This document shows, in pieces, positions 36,033 through 44,399 of a stretch of DNA of 64,000 nt. The stretch is from Actinomycetes bacterium (GTDB lineage: Bacteria; Actinomycetota; Coriobacteriia; Coriobacteriales; Eggerthellaceae): the NCBI GenBank assembly GCA_023394615.1, contig JAEXAI010000016.1:310001-374000 (forward strand), given 5' to 3'. The notes under the pieces are model-generated. The model made no database searches and had not been told where the DNA came from. It worked only from the letters and a program-made list of their open reading frames with translations. The number at the start of each line of letters is the position of its first letter. Positions within the stretch are counted from its first letter, which is position 1. The position numbers were made by a program, and so were the translations under genes.

Positions 36033-36869
36033 CTAGACTATTCTCTTGCCGAATACCGCAGCGATTTCGCGCAAATCCGCCACGAGGTCGCTAAACTGAG
36101 GGCAGGTAAGCTGTTGGGGGCCATCCGATTTGGCGTTCGCCGGATCGGGGTGCACTTCCACCATGATAGCATCGCAACCGACAGCTACAGCTGCACGAGC
36201 GAGTGACGGCACCAAATCGCGCACCCCCGCCGGATGGCTCACATCCACGCAGATGGGATACAAACTCTGCTTGTGGATAACGGGCACCGCACTGATATCG
36301 AGAGTGAATCGGGTAGCGGTTTCAAACGTGCGCAACCCGCGCTCGCAGAGCATGACGTTGCGGTTCCCGTTCATGCTAAGATACTCACTCGCGGCCAGCC
36401 ACTCGGCGATAGTGCCAGAAAAACCACGTTTGAACAGCACCAGTTTATGCGAATCAGCTGTGACCTTTCCGATGTTTTCGAGCAGGCTGAAGTTCTGGAA
36501 ATTACGCGCGCCCACCTGCAAGCCGTCCACATAGGAATGCACCATGGGGCAATGCTGGGAATCCATGACCTCGGTCAAGGTACGCAAGCCATATTTTTTC
36601 CCAGATTCCTGCATGATTTGCAAGCCCTCTTCGCCCAAGCCCTGGAAAGAATGCGGGTTCGTACGTGGCTTGAACGCGCCGCCACGTATCCAATGCAGGC
36701 CGTTTTCCGCGATGCACTCAGCCACCGCATCGAATTGCTGGGGTGTTTCGATAGAGCACGGCCCTGCGAAAACAGTAATCTCATCGGTACGCGTGCCCAA
36801 ATCAGGTAGGCCCGACACGCCTTTCAGTCGCGCATCCGCGATGTCGCCCTTCGATGATGAACCCATCAT
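36033..36869 (-). CDS. aroF: DAHP synthase (3-deoxy-7-phosphoheptulonate synthase), type I-beta
   Basis: 278 aa. First shikimate step: PEP + erythrose-4-phosphate to DAHP. AGPCSIETPQQFD near 35-47, RGGAFKPRTNPHSFQG and the metal/substrate residues in DVSHPAG and VEVHPDP fit the I-beta/KDO8P-synthase-like branch. There is no N-terminal ferredoxin-like regulatory domain. Its ATG overlaps the chorismate mutase stop (ATGA), so the two shikimate enzymes are coupled. Confidence 0.9.
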   Translation of the reverse strand: MMGSSSKGDIADARLKGVSGLPDLGTRTDEITVFAGPCSIETPQQFDAVAECIAENGLHWIRGGAFKPRTNPHSFQGLGEEGLQIMQESGKKYGLRTLTEVMDSQHCPMVHSYVDGLQVGARNFQNFSLLENIGKVTADSHKLVLFKRGFSGTIAEWLAASEYLSMNGNRNVMLCERGLRTFETATRFTLDISAVPVIHKQSLYPICVDVSHPAGVRDLVPSLARAAVAVGCDAIMVEVHPDPANAKSDGPQQLTCPQFSDLVADLREIAAVFGKRIV

Positions 36870-37147
36870 AGAGAGGGCATCTCCTTGCTGACCTTCAGTA
36901 TACTTGCGTAAATCTCACGGAGGTTGTCGTTGTACAGTGGGCCTTTGTTGAGACCGTCAACCCTCTGAAAAATCTCTTCTTCGCGTTTCGGATCGTACAA
37001 TCCCATGTGAGCGTCGGGTTTCATCGCACGGATAGCCAGCGATTCCATTGCGCGCCTATTCAAAAGATCGACCAGCTGCGCATCAATCTCGTCAATGCAA
37101 TTGCGGTGCTGCTGTATGCTCAAATATGCTTCTTCACTCGTGGGCAT
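36866..37147 (-). CDS. Chorismate mutase, AroQ type
   Basis: 93-aa all-helical enzyme converting chorismate to prephenate. The AroQ pattern R11/28-like arginine region, EIDAQLVDLLNRRAMESLAI and later DPKREEEIFQRV with the catalytic-site Glu/Arg is visible. The ATG at 37147 has AAGGAA 5 nt upstream. It overlaps DAHP synthase by 4 bp; in several bacteria such mutases bind and regulate the synthase, which is plausible here. Confidence 0.85.
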   Translation of the reverse strand: MPTSEEAYLSIQQHRNCIDEIDAQLVDLLNRRAMESLAIRAMKPDAHMGLYDPKREEEIFQRVDGLNKGPLYNDNLREIYASILKVSKEMPSL

Positions 37148-37264
37148 GACGGTTCCTTTCAAAAATTACCTTGCCCATGATAACAAAACCGCACCAACCC
37201 ACGCATGCGCGGAAAACCGCATCATCGCATTAACATGTGGGTGGATACAGATCAATATGATCGA

Positions 37265-37690
37265 TCATTTTCTGCAAACGACAGCAAATAGAATGAATGC
37301 TGCTCCGACTACGGCGAATGCGGGCAGGTAGGCTGATGAGGTACCCGCAATATCGCAAATGCCTCGCAGCGTACTGCCTACAGCCAGCGTCGCAATACCC
37401 GAATTATACGCATTGAAGGCCCTACGATTGAAAACGCTCTTCCCCACTGCTGCCACCAGAGCAAACGGTGCAGCTCCACCAACAAGAGGCACAAGTGGCA
37501 TCAACGTCATAAACAATGAAGATACCCCGTGGCTGAAGTGCGCGTATATAAGCGTGAAGATGAGGCAAGCTGCAGAAATGACCGCATATACCACCGCAGT
37601 GCGCCGATTGCGCGCGACGATACGATTTTTCTTGTCGGATGCGGCCGCCGAGCCTGCGGCAGAGCTGCATTTGTTAACCGAAATAGACAA
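37265..37690 (-). CDS. Hypothetical four-helix membrane protein
   Basis: 141 aa with a polar Ser/Lys N-terminus and four hydrophobic helices (about 33-52, 58-78, 94-112, 120-138). I do not recognise the family. The start is TTG (37690-37688) overlapping the end of the phosphodiester glycosidase gene by 17 bp, with AAGGAG 11 nt upstream, so it is probably cotranscribed with and coupled to the envelope genes upstream. Confidence 0.6.
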   Translation of the reverse strand: MSISVNKCSSAAGSAAASDKKNRIVARNRRTAVVYAVISAACLIFTLIYAHFSHGVSSLFMTLMPLVPLVGGAAPFALVAAVGKSVFNRRAFNAYNSGIATLAVGSTLRGICDIAGTSSAYLPAFAVVGAAFILFAVVCRK

Positions 37691-38714
37691 TGTCGCTCAC
37701 GCTCCTTTCGCCCGCGCTTCTACCGTCGGTGGGATTGTTCACCACTTCGCCATTGAATACCATTGTGGACGATCCGCCGCCATCTAGGTTGTACGCAAAC
37801 GAACAACCGTAATTGCGCATGACCTGAGCCAACTGATACAACGACAATCCTTGGCTTTCGTTTGTACGCCCATCGGATACCACGACCACATAATGCAGTG
37901 AATCAATCACGCCGATAGCCGTGCGCGGATTGCTGGTTTTCGCTTGGCCTACCTCGGCATTCTCACCTACCGCCACTTGATTATCGGACACCAGCACGGG
38001 ACCAAATGAAAGCACCTGCCACGCACCGCCGTCCACCAATGATTGCGCTGTAATACTGCCCTGTTCGACCGCATACATACTGCCGTCTTTGTCAATGACC
38101 AGCGCATCTGTATCCGCCGCTGCAGTGTCGCGGTACAGTACGCCGTTTCGTACTACAAAGCCGTCATCGCGAAAGCCATAATAATCGCCGTTCACTGCAA
38201 GCACTGCATTGTGCTCGGACGCCATCGAAGACGTGGTCTGTTTCAAATTGCGACCGTAAGAATTTTGCGCCAAAGCGCATTTTAAGTATGCGGCGCTAGA
38301 CACCTGCACGTCAGCGATATAGATGTCTGTGTCGTATTCGCGTACCGTAGCTATGCTTATCTGCATATTCGCATCTGAATACGATGTGGCTGTGATGACA
38401 GGATCGCTTTGAGAGTCGGTCGATTCGGAAGCATCGGAGTCACTTGACCCTGCAGCACCCTGATCAAGACTTGAATCCACCGTTGCGAACGCCGCCTGCA
38501 CGGCAGTATCCTCTGAGACCGTGCTTTGGACTTTCGCGATAACGAATGTGTCCATCAGCACATATACCGCAAACGTCACCAGCGCTGCCGCGTAGAGACA
38601 AGCCCACAGCCCTGCGTGAGGCACCCTTGCGGCCTTGCTCGGATTGCTGCATCCCGGCGATTGGCGTTGCGTTGTCGCTTTGGCCTTTTCCCGAAACCCC
38701 ATATGCTTGCCCAT
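37674..38714 (-). CDS. Phosphodiester glycosidase (NAGPA-domain) family exported protein
   Basis: 346 aa. An N-terminal membrane anchor (about 37-60) is followed by a low-complexity Ser/Asp linker and a NAGPA domain. Motifs are AVNGDYYGFRDDGFVVRNG, SNPRTAIGVIDSLHYVVVVSDGR and the C-terminal YNLDGGGSSTMVFNG. Family members cleave N-acetylglucosamine from phosphodiester-linked glycans; a wall-glycan role is inferred. The ATG at 38714 has AAAGGA upstream. The preceding glycosyltransferase frame runs 251 bp into this gene. Confidence 0.82.
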   Translation of the reverse strand: MGKHMGFREKAKATTQRQSPGCSNPSKAARVPHAGLWACLYAAALVTFAVYVLMDTFVIAKVQSTVSEDTAVQAAFATVDSSLDQGAAGSSDSDASESTDSQSDPVITATSYSDANMQISIATVREYDTDIYIADVQVSSAAYLKCALAQNSYGRNLKQTTSSMASEHNAVLAVNGDYYGFRDDGFVVRNGVLYRDTAAADTDALVIDKDGSMYAVEQGSITAQSLVDGGAWQVLSFGPVLVSDNQVAVGENAEVGQAKTSNPRTAIGVIDSLHYVVVVSDGRTNESQGLSLYQLAQVMRNYGCSFAYNLDGGGSSTMVFNGEVVNNPTDGRSAGERSVSDIVYFG

Positions 38715-39780
38715 GACGGATCCTTTCCATGCGCTTTGGGCCACTCGTTTTTTTGAACACCCAGTTGCGCTGCACGAAATAGCTGACCACGAACAAACCG
38801 CTGTCAACGAATGCTTTCACAATCACAAGCGGAATCGGCAGGAACGACAGCAGTGCTACACACGCACCGGATGCTGCCATCTGGGCTATGAATAAAATGG
38901 CATAGCGCAGCATCTGGGGGCTGGCCGATCCTTTTGCTTTGAAGCTCCAATGCCTGTTCAGCGAGAAATTTAAAAATCCCGATATAATGCGAGCCGCACA
39001 TGTTGCCACAATCACCGACAGCGTCGTTTCCAGCACCAGCATCGTCGTGAACGCATAGAACAACCCCAGATCCGCCACAGCACAGGTGATGGATGCCGAA
39101 GCGAAACGCAGAAGCGATCGGTATATCCTACAGGAATCAGCAACGATATTGAAATGCGACTCCCTGTTGTCGTCCACGTACACCGTGCTTATGGGCACAC
39201 TTGAAATCTGACGCCCTTCCTTCACAGCACGCGTAAGCAGTTTCATCTCGTATTCATAGCGATCACCCGGCACGTCCAGTGCGAAAGCCAGCATGCTGCG
39301 CGGAATGGCTCTCAGGCCGGTTTGCGTGTCTGCACACGCCACGCCGGTATCGAACCTAAAATACATCGAGCTGAAAGAATTTCCCAAACGGCTGCGCAGC
39401 GGAACACCATCGCCTTTCAAATCGCGCTCGCCCAGCACAAGAGCGTTTCTTTGCGCTTGCGATGCGCGCGCCACCGAGAGCACGTCATCGGGTCTATGCT
39501 GGCCATCATCATCAACGGTAATGAAAGCTGGTGCCAAAGGATACAACTGCGAAGCCGCCTTCAGCCCCGTTTTCAAGGCAACGCCTTTGCCACGGTTTTG
39601 CTCATGATGCAGCACGTGGCAACCGCGTGCTTGCGCATGGACAAACAGAGGAGCGTGCAGTGAATCGCTGCCATCATCCACGATGACGAAGCGGTGGAAG
39701 CCGACTCGCAGCAAACCGTCGATGAGTCCGATCAGACGCGCATTTGGGTTGAGCGTGGGTATAACGATGACTTGGTCCAT
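38464..39780 (-). CDS. Bifunctional GT2 glycosyltransferase-GtrA membrane protein
   Basis: 438 aa. Residues 1-225 are a GT-A fold family 2 glycosyltransferase (VIPTLNPNARL, VDDGSD, ITVDDDGQHRPDD, DTQTGLRAIP). Residues about 230-350 form a GtrA domain with four helices ending at QRNWVFKK. Such proteins build or flip polyprenyl-linked sugars for wall decoration. After GtrA the frame continues for about 84 residues of polar sequence with no family look, overlapping the next gene by 251 bp; a run of seven A (38754-38748, minus strand) sits exactly at the domain end. Start ATG 39780 with AAAGGA 5 nt upstream. Confidence 0.8.
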   Translation of the reverse strand: MDQVIVIPTLNPNARLIGLIDGLLRVGFHRFVIVDDGSDSLHAPLFVHAQARGCHVLHHEQNRGKGVALKTGLKAASQLYPLAPAFITVDDDGQHRPDDVLSVARASQAQRNALVLGERDLKGDGVPLRSRLGNSFSSMYFRFDTGVACADTQTGLRAIPRSMLAFALDVPGDRYEYEMKLLTRAVKEGRQISSVPISTVYVDDNRESHFNIVADSCRIYRSLLRFASASITCAVADLGLFYAFTTMLVLETTLSVIVATCAARIISGFLNFSLNRHWSFKAKGSASPQMLRYAILFIAQMAASGACVALLSFLPIPLVIVKAFVDSGLFVVSYFVQRNWVFKKTSGPKRMERIRHGQAYGVSGKGQSDNATPIAGMQQSEQGRKGASRRAVGLSLRGSAGDVCGICADGHIRYRESPKHGLRGYCRAGGVRNGGFKS

Positions 39781-39970
39781 GAGCGTCCTTTCCGCCCAAG
39801 ACAATCCTTGAGCATGGAAAAGATGATGAACCTGAATTCTTTAATCACTCTGAAAGAGCGCGCGTGGAAGTATGGATTCCGTTTCAGAAAAGGCAACTGG
39901 GCAGCGAGTGGTCGAGTGTGCGAATTCGCCAACCGTACAGGTGCACGAGAGCTGTTCTGGGCAGTGCGCC

Positions 39971-40885
39971 CTAGAAAATCCCAGCACCCTTCAATCCGAA
40001 GTAGCCCAGCACGATAACGCCCAATATGATGCGATACCAACCAAACACGGTAAAGTCGTTTTTCTTGATATATCCCATCAAGAATTTGATGGAGATAATG
40101 GAGACGATGAAGGCCGATACGATACCCACAACCAGCACCACAATCTCGGTCTGTGTCATAACGAGGCCCTTTGCGGCAAACTTCACTGCTTTGACCAGAC
40201 CCCACCCCAACATAACAGGGATAGCTAGGAAAAACGTGAACTCCGCTGCCGCCGTGCGCGAGCAACCTGCCAGCATGCCGCCGATAATGGTAGCTCCACT
40301 GCGGCTGGTACCGGGCACCACGGCCAAGTACTGGAACGCGCCAATCTTCAGTGCGGTTTTCGCATCGATTTGATCCACGGTCTGCACATTGAAGATGCCG
40401 CCTGCATCGGCCTCGCCGCCATCGAGGCGCGCATGGCGCCCGCGGCCGGCCAACGCGGTGCTTTCCTCACGCTTGCGGTTGCGACGCTCCAGCACGATAA
40501 ACACGATGCCGTAGAGTATGAGCATAGAGGCAACCACCGTGGCGTTGTACAGATGCTCGTTAGCCCAATCATCTAGAAACACGCCTACTACAGCAGCAGG
40601 AATGCATCCGATAACCACCATGCCCCACAGCCGCCATGTGCCCTTGCGCTCGATATCGGTTTTGCGCGGTGAGAAAGGATTCAACTTGTGGAAGTACAAG
40701 ATGATAACGGCCATGATGGCGCCGATTTGGATGACAACCAAAAACAATGCGAGAAAATCGCTCGAAACGTTTAGCTTTAAAAACTCGTCAACCAACACCA
40801 TATGACCGGTCGACGAAATAGGTAGCCACTCGGTAATGCCTTCAACAATGCCCAGGAACAGAGCCTTCAATGCTTCAATAATCAT
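39971..40885 (-). CDS. uppP: Undecaprenyl-diphosphatase (BacA type)
   Basis: 304-aa integral membrane enzyme that recycles undecaprenyl pyrophosphate to the monophosphate lipid carrier. EGITEWLPISSTGHMVLVDE near 15-34 and PGTSRSGATIIGGML near 190 are the two catalytic signatures. A 30-residue polar insert around 120-155 explains the length above the usual 265-275. GAGG lies upstream of the ATG. Fits the neighbouring envelope glycosylation genes. Confidence 0.93.
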   Translation of the reverse strand: MIIEALKALFLGIVEGITEWLPISSTGHMVLVDEFLKLNVSSDFLALFLVVIQIGAIMAVIILYFHKLNPFSPRKTDIERKGTWRLWGMVVIGCIPAAVVGVFLDDWANEHLYNATVVASMLILYGIVFIVLERRNRKREESTALAGRGRHARLDGGEADAGGIFNVQTVDQIDAKTALKIGAFQYLAVVPGTSRSGATIIGGMLAGCSRTAAAEFTFFLAIPVMLGWGLVKAVKFAAKGLVMTQTEIVVLVVGIVSAFIVSIISIKFLMGYIKKNDFTVFGWYRIILGVIVLGYFGLKGAGIF

Positions 40886-40923
40886 AGGGAAATAACCTCA
40901 CATAAAATGCAACGAGGCGCACA

Positions 40924-41154
40924 TCAGCGCTTCGTGCTCATTTCTTCCAGAACGGCGATGATTACCAGAATCACCGCCAGCGTCAGGCATACAATCGCAG
41001 TGAAAACGTCCTTTATGCCCAAAACGATAGTAGCCAAAGAGAAAACGCAGACGCAAAAAGCAACGAAAAGGCATATCTGCGATATGCGCACGTTGAAGCG
41101 CTTTTGAAGCTGCTCACGCTTCTCATCGTCTATGTCGTGTTTGCTCTGCGTCAT
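40924..41154 (-). CDS. Hypothetical small two-helix membrane protein
   Basis: 76 aa: a charged N-terminus (MTQSKHDIDDEKREQLQKRF) and two hydrophobic helices (about 23-45 and 49-70). No family recognised. No clear SD; the frame is open a further 127 codons toward guaA, but that part overlaps the guaA promoter region and looks like non-coding sequence. 38 bp upstream of uppP on the same strand. Confidence 0.5.
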   Translation of the reverse strand: MTQSKHDIDDEKREQLQKRFNVRISQICLFVAFCVCVFSLATIVLGIKDVFTAIVCLTLAVILVIIAVLEEMSTKR

Positions 41155-41357
41155 AGCGGCATTGTAACGCACGAGCGCGAAATTACCGAAGGTCAACGAC
41201 AATGCCTCGTAAACCTCCAAATCTGCGATTGGATAGCGCTGATTGCCTCTTTTATAGAACTCACACTGCCGCACAAAGCCCAAACCGAGTGCTGCAAAAT
41301 ATGTGCCCTGCGTAAAAGCGAGAAGCAGCGCAGCCGAAGCCATGCGTTTTCGGGTAA

Positions 41358-41378
41358 GATGCTTGCATGAGAAGCATC
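41358..41378 (+). promoter_or_regulatory. Dyad in the guaA upstream region
   Basis: GATGCTT (41358-41364) and AAGCATC (41372-41378) form a 7-bp inverted repeat 65 bp before guaA. It could be an operator or leader hairpin; no purine riboswitch features are visible. Confidence 0.35.
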
Positions 41379-41442
41379 CCTCGCGCCCTTGCAATGCCGG
41401 ACGCGACCACAATAGCAAATCGCAAGAAGGAGCGTCACGCCC

Positions 41443-43053
41443 ATGAAAACGGCCGACACCACGCAAACCGTCATCGTCTTGGACTTCGGAGCACAATATG
41501 GGCAACTCATCGCCCGACGCGTGCGTGACCTGCATGTGTATTCCGAAATAGTCCCCTGCGATATAACGGCCGACGAAGTACGCGCCCTAGCACCTTCAGC
41601 CATCATATTGTCGGGCGGTCCGGCAAGCGTGTACGCAGAAGATGCCCCATCCATCGATCCTGACGTACTCGCGCTGGGCATCCCTATTTTGGGATTCTGC
41701 TACGGGCAGCAATCGATGGCTGTGAACTTGGGCGGTACCGTGGGCCATACCGATGTAGGCGAATACGGCCCAAAGCACATCACGCGCGGTGCGCAGGGCA
41801 CAACCGAGCCAGTTGACAGTCTGCTTTTGAACGGTACTCCCCTGCAGCAGACCGTGTGGATGAGTCATCGTGATGCGGTCACGAAAGCGCCTGAGGGCTT
41901 CACCGTCACCTCCTCTACCGACGTTTGCCCCGTGGCTTCCATGGAAGACACGTCTCGCAAGCTGTTCTGCACACAGTTTCACCCTGAAGTGCATCACACC
42001 GAATTCGGCACGAAAATTCTGCAGAACTTCCTGTTCGGCATATGCGAGCTGGAACCCACTTGGACCATGGATAACTTGGTAGAATCGATGACGCAAGCCA
42101 TCCGAGACAAAGTAGGAACGTCGCGCGTGATATTGGGACTTTCAGGCGGCGTGGATTCAAGCGTGGTGGCAGCATTGTGCGCACGCGCCATCGGAAAACA
42201 GCTGACCTGCGTTTTTGTGAATCACGGCCTTTTGCGTAAGAACGAGCCGGAGCAGGTGGAGGAAGTGTTCACCAAACAATTCGACGTCGATTTCGTGCAT
42301 GTGCACGCCGAAGAGCGCTATGCGAAACTGCTCGCCGGCGTATCCGATCCCGAGAAAAAGCGCCATATCATCGGCTCGCAATTCTGGGAGGAGTTCTTCT
42401 CCGTGGCCCAGAAACTCGATGGCGTGCAATACCTTGCGCAGGGTACCATTTATCCCGACATCATCGAAAGCGGCGCACGCAAGACCGGCGGCAAGACAGC
42501 TACCATCAAAAGCCACCACAATTTGATTCCCTTCCCCGAAGGAGTGCATTTCGACCTAATCGAGCCGTTGGATCACTTTTTCAAAGATGAGGTGCGCGCA
42601 CTGGGCGTGGCTCTGGGACTACCCGATCATATCGTCTACCGTCAGCCCTTCCCCGGCCCCGGGCTGGCTATCCGCATCATCGGCGACGTGACACCCGAAA
42701 AGCTCGAGATTCTAAAAAATGCCGATGCCATCGTACGCGAGGAACTAGATGCATACAACGCTAAGCTGTTCGAGGAAACGGGAGTGCGCAACAGCCCGCA
42801 TTCAGTGTGGCAATACTTCGCGGTGCTGCCTGACATTCGAAGCGTGGGCGTAATGGGAGACGAACGCACGTATGCACACCCTATAATTCTGCGCGCTGTG
42901 GAAAGCAGCGATGCCATGACCGCAGATTGGGCGAAATTGCCTTATGACGTGCTTGGACGCATTTCCAGTCGTATCGTAGCAGAGGTGCCTGGCGTGAACC
43001 GCGTTGTCTATGACGTGACAAGTAAACCACCAGCTACAATAGAGTGGGAATAA
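41443..43053 (+). CDS. guaA: GMP synthase (glutamine-hydrolysing)
   Basis: 536 aa. Amination of XMP to GMP. Class I glutamine amidotransferase with Cys86 in GFCYGQQS and the His/Glu pair in QFHPEVHH; ATP pyrophosphatase with PP-loop LSGGVDSSVVA near 233-243; C-terminal dimerisation domain ending in PPATIEWE. AAGGAG precedes the ATG. The gene is intact, and mobile element genes begin just beyond it; the 3' end of guaA is a known integration site for genomic islands. Confidence 0.97.
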   Translation: MKTADTTQTVIVLDFGAQYGQLIARRVRDLHVYSEIVPCDITADEVRALAPSAIILSGGPASVYAEDAPSIDPDVLALGIPILGFCYGQQSMAVNLGGTVGHTDVGEYGPKHITRGAQGTTEPVDSLLLNGTPLQQTVWMSHRDAVTKAPEGFTVTSSTDVCPVASMEDTSRKLFCTQFHPEVHHTEFGTKILQNFLFGICELEPTWTMDNLVESMTQAIRDKVGTSRVILGLSGGVDSSVVAALCARAIGKQLTCVFVNHGLLRKNEPEQVEEVFTKQFDVDFVHVHAEERYAKLLAGVSDPEKKRHIIGSQFWEEFFSVAQKLDGVQYLAQGTIYPDIIESGARKTGGKTATIKSHHNLIPFPEGVHFDLIEPLDHFFKDEVRALGVALGLPDHIVYRQPFPGPGLAIRIIGDVTPEKLEILKNADAIVREELDAYNAKLFEETGVRNSPHSVWQYFAVLPDIRSVGVMGDERTYAHPIILRAVESSDAMTADWAKLPYDVLGRISSRIVAEVPGVNRVVYDVTSKPPATIEWE

Positions 43054-43170
43054 CCGAACAGATGTTCGTATGTTTTTCCAGCACGTCCCCTACGTTATCA
43101 CCTGTTATCTTCTAGTGGTTTAGGCTACCTGCAAGCCACCAGATTCAAAAAGAATAATCGCGCAGAATAT

Positions 43171-43201
43171 GGCCTCGAAGCAACAGTTTCGGGGCCTTTT
43201 T
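43171..43201 (+). terminator. guaA terminator
   Basis: GGCCTCGAA (43171-43179) pairs with TTCGGGGCC (43188-43196) including one wobble, followed by TTTTT. It is a classic intrinsic terminator 118 bp after the guaA stop. Confidence 0.75.
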
Positions 43202-43325
43202 ACAGGTATTTACCTGCGGTTTTTAGGGTTTGTTTACTCCCCATGGGAATACTCCTCGTATGACAGACGATGACGGCGCAAACAGGGTGGATTGGGATGC
43301 GATGTAGGGGACGCGTGGAATAGGC

Positions 43326-43527
43326 TGATTATTCCCAAAAGTGCCGCGCCGCCAATTTTTTCCCAACTGGAACTCAAATTGGAACTCACTCGCTTGAAAA
43401 TCACGTTTCCGCAGGTAAAGATTGGGGAGTAAAAATCTGAAATTTGGCGTTTGCTGGAACTCAGTGCCCGTTTTTGCCCTGTTTTAGGCGCTTAAAAATA
43501 GCTCTGATTATTCCCAAAAGTGGCGCG
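43326..43527. repeat. 23-bp direct repeat pair, candidate integrase arm sites
   Basis: TGATTATTCCCAAAAGTG followed by CCGCG at 43326-43348 and by GGCGCG-type bases at 43505-43527: 22 of 23 positions agree, in the same orientation 179 bp apart. Confidence 0.5.
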
Positions 43528-43615
43528 AGTAGGCGTTTTGGGTGCAAAGCAAGCCGCCAACAGAGGCGCCAGAGGCAAAAAATGAGTGACTACCAAGTGG
43601 CTTGCACCTATGTAG

Positions 43616-44041
43616 TTAGCCTTTGAAAGATGCCTTCCAGGCGTCGTATTCGGCCTGTGAAACCTCGCCTGCTTCCAGCTTGTCGCGCATGGATTTCCAT
43701 GCCTTAAGAGCGACGTCCATCTTGGGGGCATGCTTGGCATGCGGGTCTATGCCTATGCCCATCTTATCCGCGTGCTCGACTGGCATGAAACCCAGCGCGC
43801 CTTCCAAGCGGAACAACACTTCCAGTACCTCGCGCGCGCTATCTACTTTGAATTCAGCAAGCGCAGCTGGTGCAACTTTCATGGCCTTGGCGAGCGCCTT
43901 TATCTGGTCGTCTTTAGGCGTCCGGATGTCCAGCTCGTAGTTGCGCACGGCAGACTCGGTAAGCCCCACCGCTTCGGCGAGCTGCTTTTGTGTAAGGCCT
44001 GCTGTCTTGCGACAGGTTCGTATGCGTTGCCCTGTGGTCAT
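43616..44041 (-). CDS. XRE/cI-like element repressor
   Basis: 141 aa. N-terminal helix-turn-helix GQRIRTCRKTAGLTQKQLAEAVGLTESAVRNYE (two overlapping parts, GQRIRTCRKTAGLTQKQLAE and AVGLTESAVRNYE), then a C-terminal region ending in LEAGEVSQAEYDAWKASFKG. The ATG at 44041 has GGAG 9 nt upstream; the longer frame would cross the operator region. Divergent from the excisionase-integrase genes over an intergenic region with matched operator dyads, so it probably controls excision. Confidence 0.8.
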   Translation of the reverse strand: MTTGQRIRTCRKTAGLTQKQLAEAVGLTESAVRNYELDIRTPKDDQIKALAKAMKVAPAALAEFKVDSAREVLEVLFRLEGALGFMPVEHADKMGIGIDPHAKHAPKMDVALKAWKSMRDKLEAGEVSQAEYDAWKASFKG

Positions 44042-44102
44042 GGATTGATGCTCCGTTTCTATGCTGCATGAGAATGCATTATTTGTTGGTAAGAGAATAC
44101 AG

Positions 44103-44185
44103 CAGCACAAAAACGTACGCAATGACATTGACAGCACATATTCGTGCTGATATGCTATAGAAAAAAACAGCACACTAGCGTGCTG
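44103..44185 (+). promoter_or_regulatory. Switch region: promoter with two CAGCAC-N6-GTGCTG operators
   Basis: TTGACA (44128-44133), 17 bp, TATGCT (44151-44156) drives the excisionase-integrase genes. One dyad CAGCAC-ATATTC-GTGCTG (44132-44149) fills the spacer, and another CAGCAC-ACTAGC-GTGCTG (44168-44185) lies just past the expected start site. A lone CAGCAC half site is at 44103-44108. Identical 6-6-6 geometry suggests one dimeric repressor, probably the divergent XRE protein. Confidence 0.7.
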
Positions 44186-44395
44186 CAAACACGAAAGGAC
44201 AATGCAACGGACAAACCCAGACTGATAGGTGCACAAGAAGTAGCCGAGCGCCTGTGCATATCCAAGCGTACGGCATACCAGGTAATAAAAGACCTCAACA
44301 AGGAAGTGGCTGCAAGCGGCAAGCGCGTGCGTGCAGGTCGCATAGATGAAGGCTACTTTGAGCGCACGTACTTCCTAAGTGATATCGAGGACTAG
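44180..44395 (+). CDS. Excisionase-like helix-turn-helix protein
   Basis: About 71 aa with a winged/MerR-type HTH: IGAQEVAERLCISKRTAYQV followed by basic residues and EGYFERTYF, like excisionases and AlpA-type regulators of actinobacterial elements. The start is uncertain. A GTG at 44144 lies upstream of the predicted transcription start, the GTG at 44180 lacks an SD, and an SD (AAAGGA, 44194-44199) leads to an out-of-frame 7-codon ORF (44202-44225) ending at the CTGATA of this frame, so reinitiation is possible. Ends 4 bp before the integrase start. Confidence 0.6.
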   Translation: MLQTRKDNATDKPRLIGAQEVAERLCISKRTAYQVIKDLNKEVAASGKRVRAGRIDEGYFERTYFLSDIED

Positions 44396-44399
44396 CGCC

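Larger units (their letters stand above)
43054..43615. other. 562-bp attachment-side intergenic region
   Basis: Contains the guaA terminator, a 23-bp direct repeat pair (43326-43348, 43505-43527), an 11-bp inverted pair TTTACCTGCGG (43209-43219) / CCGCAGGTAAA (43409-43419) and repeated GGAACTCA words (near 43370, 43381, 43454). No gene is recognisable. The repeats next to an integrase suggest arm-type binding sites. Confidence 0.5.

Noticed and set aside
39814..40017. Plus-strand frame starting MEKMMNLNSLITLKERAWKY
   Set aside because: No SD, runs into the uppP coding region antisense, no recognisable family.
41155..41535. 127-codon upstream extension of the small membrane protein before uppP
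   Set aside because: It overlaps the guaA promoter and start antisense, has no SD and reads like random sequence.
43326..43527. Possible CRISPR from the 23-bp direct repeats
   Set aside because: Only two copies with a 156-bp spacer; no array and no cas genes.
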